In this document: piece after piece, positions 29,276 through 34,947 of the stretch
Numbering within the stretch: position 1 is the first letter of the stretch
How the letters are laid out: each line of letters opens with the position of its first letter
Assembly: GCA_003388555.1 (NCBI GenBank)
Contig: QQVD01000047.1
Location: forward strand, 1 to 34,947
DNA length: 34,947 nt
Source: Acidobacteriota bacterium
Lineage (GTDB): Bacteria > Acidobacteriota > Thermoanaerobaculia > Multivoradales > Multivoraceae
Direction of reading: 5' to 3'
The notes under the pieces: generated by a model
Told to the model about the DNA's origin: nothing
The model's input: only the letters and a program-made list of their open reading frames with translations
Databases searched by the model: none
Position numbers and translations under genes: made by a program

Positions 29276-30433
29276 ATGAGGTCGATCGCCGATCCTCGTT
29301 CGCAGCCGCTCTTCGCCAGCGGCTCCTGTTCCCTCACGGGTTTCGCCGCGCTGGTGCTCGTCCTGCTGTCGGCCTGCGCCACCTCCGACGACCAGGGGGC
29401 GGGTCGCTCCGACGACGCTCCACCGGCGGTCAGCGCTGCCGCGGCCGACCAAACGGTCGGGCACGTGCTCGAGGAGATCGCTCCGGGCGTCTACTTCGCC
29501 GATGCCGCGGGGACCGGCGAGATCCTGCTGGCGTCGAACGCGATGGTGGTGGTCAATCGGGACGACGTGCTGGTGGTCGACTCCCACATCACCGCCGACG
29601 CCGCCGACTCGCTGATCCGGGCGGTGCGCACGATCACCGACAAACCCATCCGCTACCTCGTCAACAGCCACTTCCACTTCGACCACGCTCACGGCAACCA
29701 GTCGTTCTCGGGTCTCGCCAGCGACGTGCAGATCGTCGGTCACGAGTACACGCGGGAGCGCATGCTGACCGACGTCCTCGCCGAGCCGACCTACCAGACG
29801 ATCGGGGCGCCGGCGGCGCAGGAAGGGATCGCGATGCAGCTCGAGCGCCAGATCGACGCGCTCGACGCCGAGGCCGACGCGGAGACGCGCAGCTCGCTGC
29901 AGGCGCAGCTGGTCATGCTGCGGCGGCACATCGAGGCGCTGGCGGAGGTCGTCCCGACACCCCCGAACCTGACGCTGCTCGACAAGCTCACCCTGCACCG
30001 CGGAGACCGCGAGATCCAGCTCTTGCACCTGGGTCGTGGCCACACCGGTGGTGACGTCGTGGTCTACCTGCCGGCCGAGAAGATCGCCTTCACGGGCGAC
30101 CTCTTCTACGCCGGCGCTCCGTACCTCGGCGACGGCTTCGCCGACGAGTTCGTCGACACCCTGGGACGCCTCGCCGAGCTCGATGTCGACGTCTTCGTGC
30201 CGGGGCACGGTCCCCTGGTGCGTGACAAGGCGCAGATCGCCTTCAACCAGGAGTACCTGCGCAAGTACTGGCGGCAGGTGAGCGACTCCCACGCCGCCGG
30301 CAGGTCGGTGGAGGAAGCGATCGCCGAGCTCGACCTGAGCGGCTACGAGGAGTTCGCCGCCTTCCAGACCAACATGCCTGCGGTCCTCGAGCTCGAGGTG
30401 CGGCGGATGTACGAGCTGCTCGAGCTGCGCTAG
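29276..30433 (+). CDS. MBL-fold metallo-hydrolase, predicted lipoprotein
   Basis: A 385-residue metallo-beta-lactamase-fold protein. The N-terminus is an odd, long signal ending in LLSAC (Cys34), followed by an Ala/Asp-rich linker to ~60. The zinc motif SHFHFDHAHGN (131-141) gives His132, His134, Asp136 and His137, with further ligands in GRGHTGGD, FTGDLFY and PGHGPL. A helical insert (~165-215) with ERQIDALDAEADAET lies between the first two motifs. Such exported MBL proteins include lactonases, sulfatases and beta-lactamase-like enzymes; the sequence does not tell which. The ATG has AGGAGG seven bases upstream. It stands alone, 134 bp after the GT-C-like gene, convergent with the DsbA-like gene. 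Confidence 0.92.
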   Translation: MRSIADPRSQPLFASGSCSLTGFAALVLVLLSACATSDDQGAGRSDDAPPAVSAAAADQTVGHVLEEIAPGVYFADAAGTGEILLASNAMVVVNRDDVLVVDSHITADAADSLIRAVRTITDKPIRYLVNSHFHFDHAHGNQSFSGLASDVQIVGHEYTRERMLTDVLAEPTYQTIGAPAAQEGIAMQLERQIDALDAEADAETRSSLQAQLVMLRRHIEALAEVVPTPPNLTLLDKLTLHRGDREIQLLHLGRGHTGGDVVVYLPAEKIAFTGDLFYAGAPYLGDGFADEFVDTLGRLAELDVDVFVPGHGPLVRDKAQIAFNQEYLRKYWRQVSDSHAAGRSVEEAIAELDLSGYEEFAAFQTNMPAVLELEVRRMYELLELR

Positions 30434-30443
30434 CGCTCGGCCC

Positions 30444-30492
30444 GAGTGGCCCGAGTGGCCCTGAGTGGCCCTGAGTGGCCCTGAGTGGCTCG
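30444..30492 (+). repeat. Tandem GAGTGGCCCT decamer repeat
   Basis: Five head-to-tail units, the first one base short and the last degenerate, lie directly after the MBL gene stop. The region is non-coding between convergent genes. The repeat borders the nested hairpin at 30496-30572. Confidence 0.85.
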
Positions 30493-30495
30493 CTT

Positions 30496-30572
30496 GCCCG
30501 GGCCGAGGATTCCCGCTCCGGCCACCGCGTCGCAGCGGCGGGGAGCGGGAGTCGGCGGCGGGCCGCCCGGGC
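30496..30572. terminator. Nested hairpin between convergent genes
   Basis: TCCCGCTCC (30511-30519) pairs perfectly with GGAGCGGGA (30542-30550), extended outward by one wobble and one A-T pair. The outer CCCGGG-containing segments at 30496-30503 and 30563-30572 can pair as well. The structure fills the gap between the ends of the MBL and DsbA-like genes, as a bidirectional terminator would, but lacks T tracts. Confidence 0.5.
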
Positions 30573-31649
30573 TCAGCTACCGGAGCTGGCGTCGTCCTGG
30601 CCCAGGCGCAGGAGCTCGTCGTCGACGATCGCCTTCAGGCTGTCGAGCGACGGAACACGGCCGGGAGTGATCGGGCGGCCGTTGATGAACACCGAGGGCG
30701 TGCCGGAGGCGCCGACCTTCATCGCCTGGTCGAGGTCCGACTGCACCTGGGCGGCGTAGCGGTCCTCGGCGAGGCACGCCTCGAACTCCTCCATGTCGAG
30801 CCCGAGGGTGTTGGCGGTCGCCTTGAGCTCGGCGACGGCGAGCTTCGACTGGTCCGCGAAGAGGGCGTCGTGGTACTGCCAGAACTTGTCCTGGTCGCGG
30901 GCGCACAGGGACGCCTCCGCGGCCTCCTGGGCCTGCGGGTGGATGTTGCGCAACGGGCTCTGGAGGAACGCGACCCGCACCTTCTCCGGGTACTCCGCGA
31001 GCAGCTCGCCGAGGATCGGGTTGAAGCCGCGGCACGCCGGGCACTGGAAGTCGGAGAACTCGACCAGGGTGACCGGCGCGCTCTCGGAGCCCTTCCAGGT
31101 CGCCGAGGTGAGATCGAACTCGTGGCGCAGCGGCTCGAACAGCAGCTGCACCTCGTACTTCGCGCGCAACTCGTCGAGCAGGCGCGTGGTCTCGCCGGCG
31201 CCGCGCTGGCGCTGCAGGAACTCGCGGATCTGCGGTGCGATCTGCTCCTTCGGGTTGTTGCCGACCCGGTCGCGATTCTGCGCGTACCAGGTGTCGACGT
31301 CGACGTCGGTCACTTCCGGCGTCTTGCTCTCGACTTCGGTGGCGAGCAGCTCCGCGAGACTGATGCCGCGCGCCTCGGCCTCTCGCGCCAGCAACGCCTT
31401 GTCGACGATGCCGGCGAGAGCGCCTTCGAGCAGGGTGTGCCGCTGCATCTCGAGCTGGCGGAGCTGTGCCTCGACCGAGGCTTCCAGCTCAGCCATGGTG
31501 ATGCCCCTGCCGTCGACGCGGGCGACGAGCTCCTCGCCACCCTCCTGCGCGAGAGCGGCGGCGGAGGACAGAGCGCCGAGGGTGACGAGGACGAGCGGCA
31601 GAGCGGCTCGGGAGACGAGGGCGCGGGGCCCAGAACGATGCTTGATCAT
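30573..31649 (-). CDS. Periplasmic SurA_N-DsbA fusion: chaperone-like and thioredoxin-fold domains
   Basis: A 358-residue exported protein with a signal peptide (residues ~1-34, cleavage after ALAQ-like). Residues ~42-170 resemble the helical N-terminal region of SurA-type peptidyl-prolyl isomerases (VDGRGITMAELEASVEAQL, then GIVDKALLAREAEARGIS and a VDTWYAQNRDRV helix). Residues ~175-350 are a DsbA/DsbG-like thioredoxin fold with the active-site CPAC (203-206) in FSDFQCPACRGF and a cis-Pro in SGTPSVFINGR. It probably makes or reshuffles disulfides in envelope proteins while the N-terminal part holds the client. No parvulin isomerase domain is present. Length and order fit a known domain combination in Gram-negative bacteria. 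The gene is alone, facing a long non-coding region upstream. Confidence 0.9.
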   Translation of the reverse strand: MIKHRSGPRALVSRAALPLVLVTLGALSSAAALAQEGGEELVARVDGRGITMAELEASVEAQLRQLEMQRHTLLEGALAGIVDKALLAREAEARGISLAELLATEVESKTPEVTDVDVDTWYAQNRDRVGNNPKEQIAPQIREFLQRQRGAGETTRLLDELRAKYEVQLLFEPLRHEFDLTSATWKGSESAPVTLVEFSDFQCPACRGFNPILGELLAEYPEKVRVAFLQSPLRNIHPQAQEAAEASLCARDQDKFWQYHDALFADQSKLAVAELKATANTLGLDMEEFEACLAEDRYAAQVQSDLDQAMKVGASGTPSVFINGRPITPGRVPSLDSLKAIVDDELLRLGQDDASSGS

Positions 31650-32211
31650 GGGGGGACTCTCTCGATCGAAAATGTGTTTGGTGTTCCGGTCGCTGGGATC
31701 GGAGGTTCTTCGTGGATCGGGGAACGGGATCGCGGGTGGATCGTGGCCGCGGGTGAGGGATCCGAGGGGCGCCCGCGTGGCCTCGGAGCCGTCGCCTCGG
31801 TGGCGACGAAGCCCTTGGAGCTGCCCGGGTGCCGGGCTGTCCGTGCCGAGGGTGAAGGGGCTGCCGTGACTCCGGCGGCACCCTGACGCGTGCAGGGTCT
31901 GGGTCGGCTCCCACGGACGCTACCGAGCCGCCCAGCCCAACAGGCAGCCGTCGGGATCACTTCCCGGATCGGTTGGGGTGGCCTCGGCTGGGATCCGGTT
32001 CCCTGGTGTTCGGCCGTGTCGCGCTGGCGGCGGATCAGAGCCGCCCTTCTGTCGACGCTCGGATTCTATGCGTTGAGCATGCCTCCTACTTGGCGAAGCG
32101 GGAGGCGTGCGGTCCGGAGCCGCTCTCCTGCGGGCAGGCGAAGGGTCCTGCGGCGTCCGATCTTCGGCGGTCGACCCGGGCGCTCCGTCGCGCGTCGCCG
32201 GTCGCTGCGTG

Positions 32212-32227
32212 GAGCATGATCATGCTC
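32212..32227. promoter_or_regulatory. 16-bp perfect palindrome, possible operator
   Basis: GAGCATGATCATGCTC reads the same on both strands. It is in non-coding DNA and has lower GC than its surroundings, as many operators do. A related half, GAGCATGC, occurs about 130 bp upstream near 32078. No regulator gene is nearby. Confidence 0.4.
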
Positions 32228-32518
32228 TGGTGGAGTGGGGACGTGGGCGGGAAGATGGTCGGCCCTCTTCCCCGGAGACAGCGTCATGCGACGACGTCAC
32301 CTCGCCTCTCGCCCCGATCTCGACCGCCGCGGCATGGCCAGCACGTGGAGGCATCGTGCCGCCCCAGTCCGGTCCGCCTCCGCCTGCCGAGCGCCGTCGA
32401 GGAACTCGCGGTGCAGCCGACGACTCACCAGGGCATGCGGGTGGCTGACGGCGGAGGAGGCCTCCGGCATCGGGCCTGGCGAGTCGTCTTCGATCGGTCC
32501 GCCTCTGCGGTCGCGGCG

Positions 32519-32563
32519 CTGTTCGCCGACGGCTTCGAGAGCAGCGGCACGGCCTTCTGGTGG
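32519..32563 (+). pseudogene. Relic of a DGFES-type C-terminal tag
   Basis: The plus-strand frame reads LFADGFESSGTAFWW, very close to the tag IFTDGFESGDVTAWS that ends the metalloprotease at 12623. Here there is no stop after it and no recognisable protein before it. A decayed secreted-protein gene whose end was left in front of the lipoprotein gene is the simplest reading; chance similarity is possible. Confidence 0.35.
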
Positions 32564-32581
32564 TTGCACCGCGGGGCTCGG

Positions 32582-33607
32582 ATGACGCTGTTGTCCAGGC
32601 TCCTCGCGGCGGTTTTGGCCGCGACCTGTCTGCCAGGGTGCTCGAGCGCCGGCGTCCAGCGATCCGAGGAGCTCGTCTTCTCTCTGAGGCTCCTCTCCGA
32701 AGCCGGTCAGCCCCTGGCCCGGCATCCGGTGCTGGTGACCGCGGACTTCCTCTTCATCGATCCCGAGAGCCGCGTGCAGTTGACCGACGGGAACGGCTGG
32801 CTCGAGGTCGTCGACCGCCGCGAGTCGAAGTGGCCGTTCGCCGCAGTCCCCATCCGGACCTACGAGGTGGTGCGGATCTACCTGCCGCAGGTGCACTCCG
32901 AAGGCGTGTACACGATCGGCTTCGTGCTCGATCCGAGCAACCCGGCCTGGCGGGTCGTAGCGCGCGACGCGGTGCTGGAGTCTCCTGTCTCGATCGAAGC
33001 GACCACCGGACCCGGCCCCGCCGAGCGCATGAGGCACCGAGCCCACGGCTCGGTGTATCACTCGCACACTGGGGAGTACGTCATCTCCGAGATCCTCGCT
33101 GACGGGCAGGACCGCCGGCGGGTGCCGATGATCCAGATGCCGTACGGGATCGGTCAGGTTCCGAGAGAGCCGATGCTCGAGGTCTCGGCCGAGATCGCAC
33201 CGCTGGTGGGACGCCGCGGCAATCGCCTCGAGATCTTCGCCAGGCTACTGGATCCGCCACTCGAGACCCGGCGTCGGCTGCAGGCGCTGGACACTCTGCG
33301 CCTGCATCTCGATCGGCTCGACGCCGCAAGGGCCTCTGCGGAGCTCGATGCCCTCGACCCGAGGCTACTCGTCGGTATGTCGCAGCGCGAGCTGATCCGT
33401 GCCCTGGGCGAGCCCGCGGTGTGCGACCGCGCTGCCAGGGACCTGCCGTCGGCTCCTCGCCAGATGGGTCCCTGCCGGCCCGGCCGGGAGATGATCTTCC
33501 ACTTCCATCTCTCGCGACACGGTGCCCGAGGCGGCGGTCGCGAGCTTCTCCTCGAACTCGACGACGACGGCACCTGTGTCGCTGCCCGCTGGAGGTTCAC
33601 GCAATGA
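32582..33607 (+). CDS. Lipoprotein of unknown function
   Basis: A 341-residue predicted lipoprotein; the short signal MTLLSRLLAAVLAATCLPGC ends in the lipobox LPGC. I do not recognise the family. The first half (ELVFSLRLLSEAGQPLARHPVLVTADFLF; GNGWLEVVDRRESKWPF; VYTIGFVLDP) looks like a beta-sandwich or carboxypeptidase-regulatory-type fold. Residues ~215-265 are helical (LLDPPLETRRRLQALDTLRLHLDRLDAARASAELDALD). RLLVGMSQRELIRALGEPAVCD near 265-285 is like the SmpA/OmlA-type MSxxELxxxLGxP turn. The frame is open upstream to 31973, but residues there are not protein-like, and ATG 32582 begins a good signal peptide. Its stop overlaps the start of the next lipoprotein gene (ATGA). Confidence 0.72.
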   Translation: MTLLSRLLAAVLAATCLPGCSSAGVQRSEELVFSLRLLSEAGQPLARHPVLVTADFLFIDPESRVQLTDGNGWLEVVDRRESKWPFAAVPIRTYEVVRIYLPQVHSEGVYTIGFVLDPSNPAWRVVARDAVLESPVSIEATTGPGPAERMRHRAHGSVYHSHTGEYVISEILADGQDRRRVPMIQMPYGIGQVPREPMLEVSAEIAPLVGRRGNRLEIFARLLDPPLETRRRLQALDTLRLHLDRLDAARASAELDALDPRLLVGMSQRELIRALGEPAVCDRAARDLPSAPRQMGPCRPGREMIFHFHLSRHGARGGGRELLLELDDDGTCVAARWRFTQ

Positions 33608-34233
33608 CGGGAGGCCGGAACACACCCGATTGGATCGTGGCGAAGGGCCGGAAGGGGTCGGTAGAGGCTGTGGCATCGCTGCTGGCGCTCGTGCTCTCGG
33701 TCGCGGGATGCGTGTCGGGGCGCCATCCCGAGGCACGTCGTGCCGACCGCGGCTGCGACTCGATCGAAGGCGTCTTCTCGAACCTCGGGCGCAACGACGA
33801 AGATCCAGCGGAGAAGGGCCCGGAGTACCTGAGGGCGTACCTCCTCGACCATCTCGTGACCCCCGACGAGCTCTCCCCGCGCATCATCAAGGGGGCGCAG
33901 GTCGCGGTAGCGATCCGCCACCTCGGCGGCGGACGCCTGCGCTTCGCGGTGCTGGACAGCGATGGAACCGTCTTGACGACCGGCATTCGCTCCTACGACC
34001 GGTGCTCGAAGGGCGTCCTCCAGAGCCGGTCGTCCCGAGAGCTCGGCGCGGGCTGGATCGGCTCCGACGAGAAGCTCCGCCATTTCCTCGTGATCAACGC
34101 AGGCCGGCTGATGCTGTCGCTCGAGAGCACGGCTGCCGGGATGTTCCTGGGTTTTCCCATCGTCGGTGGCTCCGCTGCCTGGTGGGAGTTCCCGCCAGAT
34201 CCTCGGTTCGATCTCGACGATCTCGATCTCTGA
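33604..34233 (+). CDS. Second lipoprotein of unknown function, coupled to the first
   Basis: A 209-residue predicted lipoprotein; the hydrophobic core LLALVLSVAGC ends in the lipobox VAGC (about Cys36). The mature part contains CDSIEGVFSNLGRNDEDP, a segment typical of small lipoproteins that begin with a Cys-containing IxGxYxN-like turn, then RYRLAVLDSDG-like beta strands (RLRFAVLDSDGTVL) and ends in an acidic DLDDLDL. I do not recognise a family. The ATG at 33604 overlaps the previous TGA (ATGA), so the two lipoproteins are likely made together and may work together. Confidence 0.78.
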   Translation: MTGGRNTPDWIVAKGRKGSVEAVASLLALVLSVAGCVSGRHPEARRADRGCDSIEGVFSNLGRNDEDPAEKGPEYLRAYLLDHLVTPDELSPRIIKGAQVAVAIRHLGGGRLRFAVLDSDGTVLTTGIRSYDRCSKGVLQSRSSRELGAGWIGSDEKLRHFLVINAGRLMLSLESTAAGMFLGFPIVGGSAAWWEFPPDPRFDLDDLDL

Positions 34234-34466
34234 CTCATCCAGGCGGCCCGAGGGCGCCGCAGCGTTGTGGGGAAGGCGGGACTCTCCGTGTCGTCCAGGG
34301 CGTCGTGTCGAGCTTGAAGCCGAGGCTTGGCATCGATGCCGAGATGAGAGCGCGGGCCACTCCTCGACCGCGGATGCGACCGGCCGCCCGATCTCGAGCG
34401 ACTAGCATTCGGCCGACGACCGACCTCGTCGCACACGCGAGGGGGCACTAGCGCCGCAAACGCGAG

Positions 34467-34947
34467 ATGACTGTCCGTCAGCACTTCGATCCTTCCCGCC
34501 TCTTCTGGGACGCCGCGTACCGTGATGGCGACGACCACGAGCACTGGAACGACGGTGGCGGCGCGGAGGGAGCCAGCGTGTACGGCCAGCCGGTCTTCCT
34601 CTCCTGGCTCGACCAGGAGCTGGCGGACGAAGGTCGACTCGTTCTCGACGTGGGATGTGGGCGAGGCGGACTGATCGGCGAGCTGGCGGGTCGGTCGCCG
34701 GGTCGGGCGGTGCGCTGGCTCGGAGTGGATCTCAGCCTGGCTGCTCTCGCGGGCGCGGGAGACGGAGGCTGCGGCCCGCGCCGACGCTCCCCGGTGGCGC
34801 TCGTCGCGGCGCGGGCGGCGGCCCTGCCGCTCGCGGCGGCCAGCGTCGACGCCGTCGTGGAGCGCGGCATGCTGCACGGCTTCGAGCCGCCCGCCAGGCA
34901 GCGCGCCCTCGCGGAGCTGGCGCGGGGGCTGCGCCCCAGCTGCCGCT
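34467..34947 (+). CDS. Class I SAM-dependent methyltransferase, 5' part only
   Basis: The first 160 codons of a methyltransferase gene run off the window. Motif I is LVLDVGCGRGGL (about residues 58-69), followed by a second acidic strand LGVDLS and, after a loop, a region LPLAAASVDAVVERGMLH that matches motif IV of this Rossmann-fold family. The N-terminus (HFDPSRLFWDAAYRDG) is of the kind seen in small-molecule methyltransferases of the UbiE/SAM type. No strong ribosome site precedes the ATG; TAGCAT at 34403-34408 could be a -10 element. Substrate cannot be told. The 34234-34466 gap shows no gene. Confidence 0.85.
   Translation, partial: MTVRQHFDPSRLFWDAAYRDGDDHEHWNDGGGAEGASVYGQPVFLSWLDQELADEGRLVLDVGCGRGGLIGELAGRSPGRAVRWLGVDLSLAALAGAGDGGCGPRRRSPVALVAARAAALPLAAASVDAVVERGMLHGFEPPARQRALAELARGLRPSCR

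Larger units (their letters stand above)
31650..32581. other. Long stretch without a convincing gene
   Basis: This 932-bp stretch holds no reading frame that I would call a gene: the open frames on both strands are Arg/Pro/Ser-rich and match nothing. It should contain the promoter of the minus-strand SurA_N-DsbA gene at its left end. It contains a 16-bp perfect palindrome (32212-32227) and, near its right end, a tag-like coding relic (32519-32563). It may be the remains of a lost gene, or a regulatory or RNA-coding region that I do not recognise. Confidence 0.5.

Noticed and set aside
29276-30433. Beta-lactamase resistance gene
   Set aside because: The fold and zinc site are shared by many hydrolases; nothing specific to class B beta-lactamases was seen.
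32297-33067. A 256-codon minus-strand frame in and beyond the empty stretch
   Set aside because: It is antisense to the lipoprotein gene, has no motif or ribosome site, and is His/Arg/Asp-rich like other shadows.
1-34947. Mobile elements, phage genes, tRNA or rRNA genes
   Set aside because: No transposase, integrase, terminal inverted repeats with target duplications, or RNA gene signatures were noticed.

Overview
The window is about 35 kb of bacterial chromosome with very high GC (by eye around 70%), strong G/C bias at third codon positions, purine-rich AGGAG-type ribosome binding sites, and several GTG or TTG starts. I see no rRNA, tRNA, CRISPR, transposase, integrase or phage gene. The gene set is unusually rich in signal peptides and lipoprotein signals: a metzincin protease, a penicillin-acylase-type hydrolase, an S10 peptidase, a DUF885 protein, a periplasmic SurA_N-DsbA protein and several small lipoproteins. 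This, with an RND-type outer membrane factor, says Gram-negative. The C-terminal DGFESGD-type tag on the protease recalls Acidobacteriota of the Thermoanaerobaculia type, but that placement is inference from memory and not proven.

Layout. 1-6.6 kb: the 3' end of an outer membrane efflux factor; thpR; a pair of oppositely oriented heptamer G-tract arrays; mprF (aminoacyl-phosphatidylglycerol synthase/flippase) divergent from a VirJ/AcvB-type hydrolase; then a VOC-cupin operon that runs convergently into the hydrolase gene. 6.7-8.3 kb: a low-molecular-weight phosphatase followed by a fructosamine-kinase-family gene, a likely protein deglycation pair. 8.3-13.9 kb, all on the minus strand: metzincin protease, MAPEG protein, a single 702-residue protein that joins an LtrA domain to a complete KirBac-type potassium channel, and an amidase.

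14.2-19.4 kb, plus strand: penicillin/AHL-acylase-type lipoprotein, a hotdog-like protein and selO (AMPylase), the last two overlapping by 4 bp. 19.5-24.1 kb: an acidic DV-rich lipoprotein, the S10 peptidase plus DUF885 operon, and an HdeA-like lipoprotein. 24.5-30.4 kb, plus strand: a secreted intradiol-dioxygenase-like protein, a membrane-anchored alkaline-phosphatase/sulfatase-superfamily enzyme with Thr at the nucleophile position, a GT-C-like multipass protein, and an MBL-fold lipoprotein. 30.6-31.6 kb, minus: the SurA_N-DsbA protein. 31.65-32.58 kb is a 0.9 kb stretch without a convincing gene; it contains a 16-bp perfect palindrome and what looks like a relic of the DGFESGD tag. The window ends with two overlapping lipoprotein genes of unknown function and the start of a SAM methyltransferase.

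The most unusual item is the LtrA-KirBac fusion (9785-11893): all parts of a Kir channel (slide helix, TM1, TIGYG filter, TM2, cytoplasmic IRK domain) follow an LtrA membrane domain in one uninterrupted frame. Second are the inverted G-tract arrays at 1766-2008. A loose theme of envelope and ionic/acid stress (MprF/AcvB-like, HdeA-like, K+ channel) runs through the window, but it is only a hypothesis.
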